DNA from: an uncultured Rikenellaceae bacterium
Lineage (GTDB): Bacteria; Bacteroidota; Bacteroidia; Bacteroidales; Rikenellaceae
Direction: 5' to 3'
DNA: 19,211 bases
Assembly (NCBI GenBank): GCA_910588925.1
Contig: CAJURV010000015.1
Span: 1-19,211, forward strand
A model generated the notes under the pieces. It was not told where the DNA came from. It saw nothing but the letters and a program-made list of their open reading frames with translations, and made no database searches. This document shows positions 6,601 through 15,054 of this stretch, in pieces; the stretch's first letter is position 1, and each line of letters starts with the position of its first letter. Made by a program: the position numbers and the translations under genes.

Positions 6601-7545
6601 TTACCGCTCCGCCCGCATAGGATTCGATAGAAAATCTTCATAAGCCATACGTATCCCGTCTTCCAGCTCGGTAGTATATCTCCACCCGAGAGCTTTAGCT
6701 TTAGACACGTCGAGCAGTTTTCGCGGAGTGCCGTTAGGCTTGGAGGCATCCCACACTATCCGGCCCTTATAACCTACTATACCGGCGACTGTCTCGGCGA
6801 GATCTCTGATAGATATCTCCTTACCGCTCCCGGCATTGACCGTCTCGTTTCCTGAATAGTTATTCATGAGAAAGACACACAGATTAGCCAGATCGTCCAC
6901 GTAAAGAAACTCGCGCAAAGGCGAACCGTCGCCCCAGCATACCACCTCCGCAGCGCCGCTCTCCTTGGCTTCGTGAAAACGACGTATAAGCGCGGGAAGC
7001 ACATGCGAGTGAGTGGGATGGTAATTGTCGTTAGGACCGTAAAGATTGGTAGGCATAACCGAAATATAGTCAGTGCCGTATTGACGATTGAGATATTCGC
7101 AATATTTCAGCCCCGATATCTTGGCAAGCGCGTACGCTTCGTTCGTAGGCTCCAACGACGAAGTAAGCAAACTATTCTCGGGAATAGGTTGCGGCGCCAT
7201 ACGCGGATAGATGCACGACGAACCGAGAAACTGCAGCTTGCGGCAACCGTTCCGCCATGCAGCATGTATCACGTTCATCTCCAACATCATATTATCGTAC
7301 ATAAAGTCGGCAAGCGCACTTTTATTGGCCTCTATCCCCCCCACCTTGGCTGCGGCAAGAAAGACATACTCGGGCTTCTCTGTAGCAAAAAAACCGTCCA
7401 CCGCCCTTTGGTCGATAAGGTCGAGCTCATTGTGCGTACGCGTTATTATATTATCGTACCCTTGTGCACGAAGCTCGCGTACGATGGCTGAACCGACCAT
7501 TCCGCGATGGCCAGCCACATATATCTTAACGTTTTTCTCCATCAT
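6601..7545 (-). CDS. fcl: GDP-L-fucose synthase
   Basis: Converts GDP-4-keto-6-deoxy-mannose, the Gmd product, to GDP-L-fucose by double epimerisation and NADPH reduction. The 314-residue protein is an extended short-chain dehydrogenase. The nucleotide-binding loop GHRGMVG is at 12-18, and the substrate loop contains AAAKVGGI (64-71). The active site has Ser109 (in LGSSCIYP), Cys111, and the YxxxK pair Tyr138 and Lys142. The C-terminal half has the family segments VMPTNLYGPNDNY and REFLYVDDLA. Its ATG overlaps the gmd stop by 4 bp (ATGA), which implies translational coupling and matches the consecutive reactions. A second ATG follows at once; either could be used. It is the last gene of the operon. 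Confidence 0.96.
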   Translation of the reverse strand: MMEKNVKIYVAGHRGMVGSAIVRELRAQGYDNIITRTHNELDLIDQRAVDGFFATEKPEYVFLAAAKVGGIEANKSALADFMYDNMMLEMNVIHAAWRNGCRKLQFLGSSCIYPRMAPQPIPENSLLTSSLEPTNEAYALAKISGLKYCEYLNRQYGTDYISVMPTNLYGPNDNYHPTHSHVLPALIRRFHEAKESGAAEVVCWGDGSPLREFLYVDDLANLCVFLMNNYSGNETVNAGSGKEISIRDLAETVAGIVGYKGRIVWDASKPNGTPRKLLDVSKAKALGWRYTTELEDGIRMAYEDFLSNPMRAER

Positions 7546-8630
7546 TTCACTATTCCCTTTTCAAGATATTCGGCCAGGTTCATCTTCACATGTTCGGATG
7601 CCCTCTCGGCAGCCACTTTCGCCATGTCTGCATCTACCATGAGATTGACAAGTTGCTCGAACGAGGTCTTCTGCGGATTCCACCCCAGCTCTTTGCGCGC
7701 TTTGGTCGGATCACCCCACAGATTCACCACGTCGGTAGGACGGTAGAAATCGGGCGACACCTCCACGAGCACCTTGCCTGTAGCCGTGTCTATCCCCTTC
7801 TCGTCTTCTCCCTCGCCCTCGAAACGCAACTCTATGCCTACGCGGCGGAACGCCAACTGACAGAACTCCCTGACAGAATGTTGCTCGCCTGTGGCTATGA
7901 CGAAATCTTCGGGTTTATCGTTCTGCAATATCAACCACATGCACTCTACGTAATCCTTGGCATAGCCCCAGTCGCGGAGCGATCCGAGATTACCCAGATA
8001 GAGTTTGTCCTGTTTCCCCTGAGCTATACGAGCCGCAGCGAGTGTGATCTTCCGGGTGACGAAAGTTTCGCCCCTGCGCTCGCTCTCGTGGTTGAAAAGA
8101 ATACCCGAACAACAGAACATGCCGTAAGCCTCGCGATACTCTTTCACTATCCAGAAGCCGTATTGCTTGGCAACCGCATAGGGGCTGTATGGATGGAACG
8201 GTGTGTTCTCGTTCTGCGGCACCTCCTCCACCTTGCCGTATAGCTCCGATGTAGAGGCCTGGTATATGCGGCACTTGTCTTGCAGATCGCACTGTCGCAC
8301 AGCCTCGAGCACACGAAGCACTCCGGTGGCGTCTACATCGCAAGTGAACTCGGGCGAGTCGAACGACACCTGCACATGGCTCTGTGCCGCAAGATTATAT
8401 ATCTCGTCCGGCGCCACTTTCTTCACTACCTGTATTATCGACATGGAATCGCCCAAATCGGCGTAGTGAAGATGGAAATTGGAATGTCCCTCGAGATGGG
8501 CTATACGTTCGCGAAAATCGACCGACGAACGCCTGATGGTGCCATGCACGTCGTAACCCTTCTCCAGCAACAGTTCGGCCAAAAAACTGCCGTCCTGACC
8601 GGTAACTCCAGTAATCAATGCTCTCTTCAT
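7542..8630 (-). CDS. gmd: GDP-mannose 4,6-dehydratase
   Basis: Converts GDP-D-mannose to GDP-4-keto-6-deoxy-D-mannose, the first step to GDP-L-fucose. The protein is 362 residues with the start at 8630, where MKRALITGVTGQDG aligns with the family N-terminus and its NADP loop GVTGQDG (8-14). An upstream in-frame ATG at 8732 would add 34 residues unlike the family and is rejected. The catalytic set is intact: Thr127, Ser128 and Glu129 (in STSELYG), Tyr151 and Lys155. An AAGGA lies just before the ATG but is too close to act as an ideal ribosome site. It overlaps fcl by 4 bp. A 149-nt gap separates it from ugd, so an internal promoter is possible. Confidence 0.96.
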   Translation of the reverse strand: MKRALITGVTGQDGSFLAELLLEKGYDVHGTIRRSSVDFRERIAHLEGHSNFHLHYADLGDSMSIIQVVKKVAPDEIYNLAAQSHVQVSFDSPEFTCDVDATGVLRVLEAVRQCDLQDKCRIYQASTSELYGKVEEVPQNENTPFHPYSPYAVAKQYGFWIVKEYREAYGMFCCSGILFNHESERRGETFVTRKITLAAARIAQGKQDKLYLGNLGSLRDWGYAKDYVECMWLILQNDKPEDFVIATGEQHSVREFCQLAFRRVGIELRFEGEGEDEKGIDTATGKVLVEVSPDFYRPTDVVNLWGDPTKARKELGWNPQKTSFEQLVNLMVDADMAKVAAERASEHVKMNLAEYLEKGIVK

Positions 8631-8672
8631 TATCCTTGTTTTGTTATCTAAATAGCTTAGAATAGGTAAATC

Positions 8673-8696
8673 GTCCGTAAATATAAATATACGGAC
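8673..8696. promoter_or_regulatory. Inverted repeat in the ugd-gmd gap
   Basis: GTCCGTA (8673-8679) pairs with TACGGAC (8690-8696) across a 10-nt AT-only spacer. It lies about 45-65 nt upstream of the gmd start. No T-run follows on the minus strand, so it is not a typical terminator. It could be an operator or a leader hairpin. The rest of the 8631-8780 gap shows no clear promoter. Confidence 0.35.
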
Positions 8697-8780
8697 AACT
8701 GTCGCATATTTTCCTGAACCCGAACCAGACAAATCGGAATTACTTATCCACCCGAGGCAAGAAGATATCCGACTACAACC

Positions 8781-10094
8781 TTATTTACCTATGCAGGCGT
8801 ACTCTATCCCCTGTTCGGCGAGTTCGCGACCGTCGTATATGTTTCTGCCGTCTATCACAAGAGGGGTACGCATGGTCTTTTTGACTACTGCCCACGACGG
8901 AAGACGGAACTGCTTCCACTCCGTAACGAGCAATACGGCGTCGGCATCCAAAGCAGCCTCGTACATGTCGGAGGCGTAACGGACCTTATCTCCCACCCTG
9001 CGACGACACTCATCCATGGCTATGGGATCGTAGACCACTACTTCAGCGCCTGCCTCAGTGAGCAAATCAATGAGCACGAGCGATGTGGCCTCGCGCATAT
9101 CGTCTGTCTCCGGCTTGAAAGCCAACCCCCACAACGCTATCTTACGACCTTTCAGATCGCCGCCGTAACGCTTCGACAGCTTCTCGAAAAGAACACGTTT
9201 CTGTCTGTCGTTGACACTCTCCACCGCACGAAGCACCTCCATGGTATAGCCCTTGTCCTCCGCCGTCTTTATCAAGGCTTTGACATCCTTAGGGAAACAT
9301 GAGCCACCGTACCCGCAACCTGGATACAGAAACTTGGAACCTATGCGCGAGTCGGCACCTATACCCTTTCGCACCATATTGACATCGGCACCCACTATCT
9401 CGCAAAGATTGGCTATATCGTTCATAAACGATATACGGGTGGCAAGCATGGAGTTAGCAGCGTACTTTATCATCTCGGCCGACGGTATGTCGGTGAATAT
9501 CATGCGATAGTTATTCATCATGAAAGGCTTGTAAAGACGCTCCATGATAGCGCGGGCTCGGTCGTTCTCAACACCCACCACCACGCGGTCGGGCTTCATG
9601 AAATCGTCTACCGCATCGCCCTCCTTAAGAAACTCGGGGTTGGACGCCACATCGAACTCCATATCCACACCGCGCTTTGCAAGCTCTTCACGCACCGCGT
9701 TTCTCACTTTCTCGGCAGTACCTACTGGAACGGTAGATTTGGTTACCACCAACTTGTAACCGTTCATATTGCGGCCTATGGTGCGGGCAACCTCGAGCAC
9801 ATATCTCAAATCCGCAGAACCGTCTTCGTCGGGAGGGGTACCAACGGCCGAAAATACCACCTCCACGTCATCGAGCACCTCTTTGAGGTCGGTGGTGAAT
9901 TTGAGACGCCCGGCTTTATAGTTACGGAGAACCATATCCTCAAGCCCAGGCTCGTAAATTGGGACCTCTCCGCGACGAAGACGCTCTATTTTAGCGGCAT
10001 CGACATCCACACAAGTTACATCGACACCCATTTCCGAAAAACATGTGCCGGTCACAAGACCGACATATCCGGTACCAACAATAGCTATTCTCAT
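8781..10094 (-). CDS. ugd: UDP-glucose 6-dehydrogenase
   Basis: Oxidises UDP-glucose to UDP-glucuronate with two NAD+. The 437-residue protein has the usual layout. The N-terminal Rossmann domain starts with GTGYVG (7-12) and includes the TKSTVPVGT segment (118-126). The central helical domain carries Lys210 and Asn214. The signature GGSCFPKD (263-270) holds the catalytic Cys266 and Asp270. The C-terminal UDP-binding domain contains LWGLAFKPETDDMREA. Its product feeds the UDP-glucuronate 4-epimerase gene upstream and possibly the glycosyltransferases directly. It is separated from that gene by 204 bp of AT-rich spacer (10095-10298), in which I see no gene and only weak promoter-like sequence. 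This Ugd type is common in capsule loci, where tyrosine phosphorylation may control it; nothing here shows that. Confidence 0.96.
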   Translation of the reverse strand: MRIAIVGTGYVGLVTGTCFSEMGVDVTCVDVDAAKIERLRRGEVPIYEPGLEDMVLRNYKAGRLKFTTDLKEVLDDVEVVFSAVGTPPDEDGSADLRYVLEVARTIGRNMNGYKLVVTKSTVPVGTAEKVRNAVREELAKRGVDMEFDVASNPEFLKEGDAVDDFMKPDRVVVGVENDRARAIMERLYKPFMMNNYRMIFTDIPSAEMIKYAANSMLATRISFMNDIANLCEIVGADVNMVRKGIGADSRIGSKFLYPGCGYGGSCFPKDVKALIKTAEDKGYTMEVLRAVESVNDRQKRVLFEKLSKRYGGDLKGRKIALWGLAFKPETDDMREATSLVLIDLLTEAGAEVVVYDPIAMDECRRRVGDKVRYASDMYEAALDADAVLLVTEWKQFRLPSWAVVKKTMRTPLVIDGRNIYDGRELAEQGIEYACIGK

Positions 10095-10298
10095 AAATCA
10101 ATCTATATTTTCACAGTCAAATTATTTCATATAATGCCTTCACCTTACTAAGTTCGCCCCTCTTGATTTTTAACAACATAAAAATGGAACGATACCCATC
10201 CTTAAAATCCGAACAGACTCTAAGAGAGTTTAAATATAATCAAAACTTTTCTTATTCCTATTATCGCATCCCAATTACTTTTCGTGAAAAATATAAGA

Positions 10299-11351
10299 CT
10301 AAAGGCCGTAAAATCGTCTGAACCATTCCACCGTCTTGGCTATACCCTCTTTCAAGGGCGTAGCAGGCTTGAAGCCTGTGTCGCTCTCGAGAGCGGAGGT
10401 GTCGGCATTGGTCTGATATACGTCGCCCGGTTGCATCGGCAGATATATCTTCTCCGCCTCGTGTCCGCACGCCTCCTCTATGGCCGATATGAAATCCATG
10501 AGCTTAACCGGCGAGGAGTTGCCTATGTTATAGATGCGGTACGGAGCCGAGGACGAGGCCGGGTCCGGAGCTTCCGGCCGCCAACCGCTATCGCCAGAGG
10601 GTATGCGGTCTATAACGCGTACAACCCCCTCGACGATATCGTCTATGTAGGTGAAATCGCGTAGCATATCGCCGCCGTTGAACACCTTTATGGGACGACC
10701 TTTCAATATCGCATCCGCAAACAGGAAAGGCGACATGTCGGGACGTCCCCACGGCCCGTAGACGGTAAAGAAACGCAATCCTGTAGCAGGCAACGAATAG
10801 AGGTGGCTGTAGGCATGGGCCATAAGCTCGTTCGATTTCTTGGTAGCGGCGTAGAGGCTAACCGGGTGGGCGATAGAGTCGTGCTCCGAGAAAGGAACCT
10901 TACCGTTAAGCCCGTAAACGCTCGACGAACTGGCATAGACCAAATGTTTCACCCCTGTGTGACGGCATCCCTCGAGCACATTTATGAACCCGTCTACATT
11001 GCTCTCTATATAGGCCTGCGGGTTCTCTATAGAGTAACGCACGCCGGCCTGTGCCCCTAGGTTGACTACCGCATCGAATACGCCGTTAGCAAAGAGCATA
11101 CGCATGGCATCCCTGTCTTCGAGATTCATGCGTACGAAACTGAAACCGGGATATACGACAGATTTAACGAACCTGTACCAATCGACATCATCCCGGCCTA
11201 TGCCAAGCTCGCCGAGACGACCGTATTTTAAAGTCACGTCGTAATAGGTATTGATATTATCGAGCCCTACCACATCGTCGCCCCGCTCCAACAGCCGTCT
11301 GGCCACGGCCGCACCTATGAACCCGGCCGCGCCGGTAACAAGTATCTTCAT
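10299..11351 (-). CDS. UDP-glucuronate 4-epimerase (NAD-dependent epimerase family)
   Basis: Expected to interconvert UDP-glucuronate and UDP-galacturonate. The 350-residue protein is an extended short-chain dehydrogenase: NAD loop GAAGFIG (7-13), then LDNINTYYDVTLK (30-42), a hallmark of UDP-glucuronate epimerases. AQAGVRYSIENP (100-111) follows, then the catalytic Ser142/Ser143 and YxxxK at Tyr167 and Lys171. The segment FFTVYGPWGRPDMS is also typical of this clade. An insert rich in Ala, Pro and Ser (about 250-267) is longer than usual. The ugd gene next in the operon supplies the substrate, which supports the assignment over UDP-glucose 4-epimerase. Its ATG overlaps the stop of the upstream glycosyltransferase by 4 bp. 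Confidence 0.9.
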   Translation of the reverse strand: MKILVTGAAGFIGAAVARRLLERGDDVVGLDNINTYYDVTLKYGRLGELGIGRDDVDWYRFVKSVVYPGFSFVRMNLEDRDAMRMLFANGVFDAVVNLGAQAGVRYSIENPQAYIESNVDGFINVLEGCRHTGVKHLVYASSSSVYGLNGKVPFSEHDSIAHPVSLYAATKKSNELMAHAYSHLYSLPATGLRFFTVYGPWGRPDMSPFLFADAILKGRPIKVFNGGDMLRDFTYIDDIVEGVVRVIDRIPSGDSGWRPEAPDPASSSAPYRIYNIGNSSPVKLMDFISAIEEACGHEAEKIYLPMQPGDVYQTNADTSALESDTGFKPATPLKEGIAKTVEWFRRFYGL

Positions 11352-12478
11352 CGTATGCCTGAAATGAGTGATTCATAAATATTCATGTGAGTTTCGACCA
11401 CCTTATCTATCGAGAACTCACGTTCGGCCTTAAGACGCGAGGCGTGCCCCATCTTGCGGCGCAACTCTCCGTCCATTATCAACCGTCTCAACCGTTCTGC
11501 GAGCATATCCGCATTGCGAGGCTCTATCAAAAAACCGTTAACTCCGTCATCTACCACATCGCGACAGCCGGTCGAATCGCATGTGACGATGGGCCTGCCT
11601 ATCGCCGAAGCCTCTATCAACGACTTGGGAACTCCTTCGCGGTAATAAGACGGGAAAGCCATTATATGACTTTTCTCCAACAGCTCCCTCACATCGTTAC
11701 GCTCCCCTAACCAACATATATATTCCCCGTCGCAATGCTCGTGCATATACTCCCGGGTTATACCCGACTTGTTAGGAGTAAGGCGGCCGCACAACAGGAA
11801 TTTAACGCGAGAACCGAACTCCGGCTTCAACCTCTCCGCGGCCTCTATCAGATCGCACACTCCTTTCTCCTTAACCATACGTGCGGTAAATATAACCGTA
11901 ACAGGACCGTCGGCAGGCTCAGGGGCATACCTGAAATCGTCGAGATCGACCCCCGATCCTTTGGTAAACTCCACCTGATGCGGACTTACAACTTTATGCT
12001 CGAGGAACAACGCCTCGTCGTCAGTATTCTGAAATATAACCCTTACACCCTCGCGATTATTGGAGAAGCGCATGACACCCAGTATGCCGCGCGTAACCAC
12101 GGATAACTTCTCGTCGCCGAACAGCCCTCCCAGACCGCTTACGGCACCTACAACGCCGCCTACACCGAGCATCTTAGCCGCCAAACCGCCCCAAAGGATA
12201 TTCTTCAACCCCACATGATGCACTATATCGGGACGCTCCGATTCGTATAACGACCGTAAAAACCGGAACGTACGCAACTCCTGCAAGGGATTCATCCCCG
12301 TAGGATTTATCGGCATATCGACCATCCTCGCTCCTATAGCCTCCACCTCCGAACGTCTTCCCGTATCTTTGGCAACTACAGTCACATCGAATCCCCGTCT
12401 CAAAGCCTCTACGGCCACCGCTTTCCTGTGCGACAGGAAAAAACGGTCTTCGTTAACTACTATGAATAATTTTCTCAT
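11348..12478 (-). CDS. Glycosyltransferase family 4 (PglA/CapM-like)
   Basis: A 376-residue GT-B fold enzyme that would add one sugar to the undecaprenyl-linked repeat unit at the inner face of the membrane. The acceptor-side N-terminal domain (1 to about 190) has the AVSGLGGLF loop (112-120) and GSGVDLDDF (174-182), typical of the PglA-like clade. The nucleotide-sugar domain carries Arg200 and Lys204 and the EX7E motif as Glu281 and Glu289 (in EGVPKSLIEA). It overlaps the epimerase gene by 4 bp, so a uronic-acid donor (UDP-GalA or UDP-GlcA) is an attractive guess, though not shown by sequence. The polymerase gene lies 12 bp upstream. Confidence 0.9.
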   Translation of the reverse strand: MRKLFIVVNEDRFFLSHRKAVAVEALRRGFDVTVVAKDTGRRSEVEAIGARMVDMPINPTGMNPLQELRTFRFLRSLYESERPDIVHHVGLKNILWGGLAAKMLGVGGVVGAVSGLGGLFGDEKLSVVTRGILGVMRFSNNREGVRVIFQNTDDEALFLEHKVVSPHQVEFTKGSGVDLDDFRYAPEPADGPVTVIFTARMVKEKGVCDLIEAAERLKPEFGSRVKFLLCGRLTPNKSGITREYMHEHCDGEYICWLGERNDVRELLEKSHIMAFPSYYREGVPKSLIEASAIGRPIVTCDSTGCRDVVDDGVNGFLIEPRNADMLAERLRRLIMDGELRRKMGHASRLKAEREFSIDKVVETHMNIYESLISGIR

Positions 12479-12490
12479 GCGCGGAGGCTT

Positions 12491-13531
12491 TTATTTGAAA
12501 ACAGGATGATCGAGATTGGCATCGAAAACGGTTTGATATGGTATGTAGGCCTTACTATCGTCATCTACAGCTATGTAGATGTAAGCGAAAAACCAGCATA
12601 ACAAGGCGAACAGATAAGCCGTCCGAACTATTCTCGGCCTTTTGGTCAATATCATAGGTGCGCATATACACATGAATATATAGAAATATTGGGCCAACCT
12701 GCCGCCCAAATGGCTGCCGAGCAACACCGGGAATATGGCTCCGAACGTGCAGAGTACCAGCAACCGGCTCGCCTCTTTGTCGTCACGTCGCCTGAAAATC
12801 CACAAAAAAACCAACAAGACCCACATGAACAGACGCTGAAAGGTACCGCCCTCGAACTGGTTGACAAGCTCCAGATACCTGGCATAATTACTTATCACGG
12901 GAATGCGCTCTATCAACCCTATACCGAAATATATCACCACGAACATCAATCCTAACGACAATACCATAATACGCGGCGAACAATAACGGTATATTAACGG
13001 AAAAAACAGTGCTATTAATGCCGAATAATGGAACATTACGGCAACTAAAACCACTAAAAAATACTTCCAATTACTCGAACTGGCCATGTAGCGATACCCG
13101 TAAATCAATATCGCCATAGCCAAAGCCTGCCTCATAATAGAAAAGGCAAACAAATAGAATATACATACATACGTAAAAGCACCTATGAAAAAGTTATCCG
13201 TATAACGCGATATGGCATATAGAGCGATTGCTGTTGTGACAATACCATAAAGAGCTATAATCAAACTCGGTGAACCGAATATATTACCTATGAAAAAAAA
13301 CAATCGATTAAACGGTTCCCAAGATGATTTCAAAGAACCTTGCTTAATGGCTGACTCAAAGTTCTCATAGTATGTACTGTAGTCTACACCTATATCGAAC
13401 CGCAGAGCAATCACCGCAATAACCATCAATATCCCCAAGGCAGTAAACAGATACGGCTTCCGGCGACCGCCTACAGTGTAGTTACCGAACAGAAATATCA
13501 GGAAAGATATGAATGCGATATAAAACGCCAT
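12491..13531 (-). CDS. EpsG/Wzy-type polysaccharide polymerase
   Basis: A 346-residue integral membrane protein with roughly ten hydrophobic segments through most of its length. Family marks of the EpsG group are visible: LRFDIGVDYSTYY (43-55) after the second helix, an SIMRQALAMAI segment (131-141) with the conserved Arg-Gln pair, and MFHYSAL (166-172). Such proteins are thought to join lipid-linked repeat units into long chains at the periplasmic side. It is the only polymerase candidate in the window and sits between two GT4 genes, with gaps of 12 and 3 bp. Wzy proteins diverge quickly, so the linkage cannot be inferred. Confidence 0.85.
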   Translation of the reverse strand: MAFYIAFISFLIFLFGNYTVGGRRKPYLFTALGILMVIAVIALRFDIGVDYSTYYENFESAIKQGSLKSSWEPFNRLFFFIGNIFGSPSLIIALYGIVTTAIALYAISRYTDNFFIGAFTYVCIFYLFAFSIMRQALAMAILIYGYRYMASSSNWKYFLVVLVAVMFHYSALIALFFPLIYRYCSPRIMVLSLGLMFVVIYFGIGLIERIPVISNYARYLELVNQFEGGTFQRLFMWVLLVFLWIFRRRDDKEASRLLVLCTFGAIFPVLLGSHLGGRLAQYFYIFMCICAPMILTKRPRIVRTAYLFALLCWFFAYIYIAVDDDSKAYIPYQTVFDANLDHPVFK

Positions 13532-13534
13532 CCC

Positions 13535-14647
13535 TTATCGGTTATAAATCAGATCCAACAGCAACGAAGCCGACCTCTCCCATGTAAGTTCAGAGACGGC
13601 ATACTCGTAGGCCCGTTTGTTATGCTCCACGATAACGGACGTGTCGTCGTAAAGACCGTCCACCACATCGGCCAGCCTCTCCGGATCATTCGGCGGTATA
13701 ACTATGCCGCCTCCCGGCTCCACCTGCTCTCTTAGCCCGCCCACATCGGTCGCCACTACCGTACGCCCCGAACTGAACGATATGGCCACCACTCCGGATT
13801 GCGACGCATCTATATACGGAACTATAGTTATGTCGGCCCCGGCGAAAAGCTCCCACACCATAGTGTCGGGCAACCATCCGTTCATAAGTGAGATATTATC
13901 TGGCATGCTGTTTATTATAGACATATCCTCCGCAGTCAGATTTCCGCTACCTGCTATAACCAGTTTGAGTTCCGGACGACGCTTGTGAAGTATGCGCATA
14001 GACCTTAACAACACCGACACCCCTTTATACTTGCTTATACGTCCGAAAAACAACAATGCGTTATGAATATTGTCGAACCGGGGGGCCGCTCCGTCGAGAT
14101 TATAATAGGAGAAATTGGCATGCGGAATATGCGCCACCGCCTCCATAGGCTTGCCGTATTTCTTTGCGACCAAAGGGGCGTAACTCCCGGTCAACACCAC
14201 GAACTTGTCCGTACGTTTCAAGATATACTCGCTTATCTTACGGGTGAAGAAATTACGGTCTCCGAGGTGTTGCGTAAAATCGTGAATGGTGGTAATGAGC
14301 GGAATGTCGGAAAGACACCTCACCAGTTTCCGCGCATTGAGCGATATCATGGGCAGATATAGCGCATACGGAGCGAACTCTCTCACACGCATGGCCGCAT
14401 ACTTATAAGGCTTATCGGCGAAAAACGATTTTATAAACCCTATCTTGTCGGTGTATGTAGGAAGAAACGATACCGACAACATCCTATTCTCTCCTGACAA
14501 TTTCTCCCAGTCGTGCCTGTTCTGAATATGCTCGGACAGTATGCAGAATACCTCCACGCCTTTCTGCAAAAGGGCTTTGGTCATCTCAAACGAGTATGGA
14601 ACCGCACCGCCTCTGCGTCCCAAATATATCAACGCTATCTTCTTCAT
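13535..14647 (-). CDS. Glycosyltransferase family 4, variant lacking EX7E
   Basis: A 370-residue GT-B fold glycosyltransferase. The N-terminal domain begins with a Gly-rich loop (GRRGGAVPYSFE, 10-21) and has TIHDFTQHLGD (120-130), which is common in this clade. The donor domain has FFGRISKYKG (200-209) and the G-S-G turn (233-235). Where most GT4 enzymes have EX7E, this one has PYIDASQSGVVAISFSSG (277-294), so the first Glu is replaced by Ser or Gln. I recall other GT4 enzymes with an SQSGV motif, so this is probably a clade feature and not damage. It starts after the decayed acetyltransferase and ends 3 bp before the polymerase gene. Confidence 0.88.
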   Translation of the reverse strand: MKKIALIYLGRRGGAVPYSFEMTKALLQKGVEVFCILSEHIQNRHDWEKLSGENRMLSVSFLPTYTDKIGFIKSFFADKPYKYAAMRVREFAPYALYLPMISLNARKLVRCLSDIPLITTIHDFTQHLGDRNFFTRKISEYILKRTDKFVVLTGSYAPLVAKKYGKPMEAVAHIPHANFSYYNLDGAAPRFDNIHNALLFFGRISKYKGVSVLLRSMRILHKRRPELKLVIAGSGNLTAEDMSIINSMPDNISLMNGWLPDTMVWELFAGADITIVPYIDASQSGVVAISFSSGRTVVATDVGGLREQVEPGGGIVIPPNDPERLADVVDGLYDDTSVIVEHNKRAYEYAVSELTWERSASLLLDLIYNR

Positions 14648-14690
14648 ATAAATTCATTTGCTGAATAAACCGATACTTTCAAAACTCCTA

Positions 14691-14933
14691 TCAGTAAAAG
14701 TGAAAATATTCGCCTTTGAACTCATATCGCAGATCATTGGTCCTTTTGGTTATCTCCACTGCAGGTATCCCTCCTACCTTAGTAACTACAACACCGGCAA
14801 CAACAGCTCCCTCGCCTATATGTACCGAATGCACAATTGCCATCCGAGAACCAATCCAGGCTCTGTCGTCGATTTTAACGACTAAGCTGTCATCCGATGT
14901 ACATAAACATCTTTCCAAACGATGCCAAAGCAC
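14691..14933 (-). pseudogene. Decayed hexapeptide-repeat acetyltransferase
   Basis: The minus strand encodes the C-terminal third of a WcaF/maltose-acetyltransferase-like protein: KIDDRAWIGSR, then V-H-I-G-E-G-A-V-V-A, VVVTK, VGGIPA and a typical basic/aromatic tail ending in FHFY. Compared with the usual VTKDVPPYxIVGG, about seven residues are missing between VTK and VGG, and one residue is lost in the preceding coil. The open stretch has only a GTG near 14933, and stops lie in frame just upstream (around 14955 and 14985). Only about 120 bp remain before the next gene's stop at 15055, far too little for the missing N-terminal two thirds. It would once have O-acetylated a sugar of the repeat unit. 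The rest of the gap (14648-14690 and 14934-15054) holds no other gene. Confidence 0.75.
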
Positions 14934-15054
14934 ACGAAAGGGTTACGTTATCGCTATTTCGCTCCCTATGTTTCAAATAAAACCTAAACTCCAGCATAGG
15001 GTATAGGAGCGTACAAAACAAAGATTATCCACTTGAGATATACAAGTGCAAGAA

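Noticed and set aside
7590..8243. A 217-codon plus-strand frame opposite gmd
   Set aside because: It is antisense to a gene with all catalytic residues intact and has no domain; a shadow of codon composition.
8631..8732. N-terminal extension of gmd by 34 residues from an upstream ATG
   Set aside because: The extension is unlike the family and would place the NADP loop at residue 42; the ATG at 8630 aligns with known Gmd N-termini.
14691..14933. The acetyltransferase remnant as a functional short gene
   Set aside because: There is no ATG, stops occur just upstream in frame, and two thirds of the enzyme are missing.
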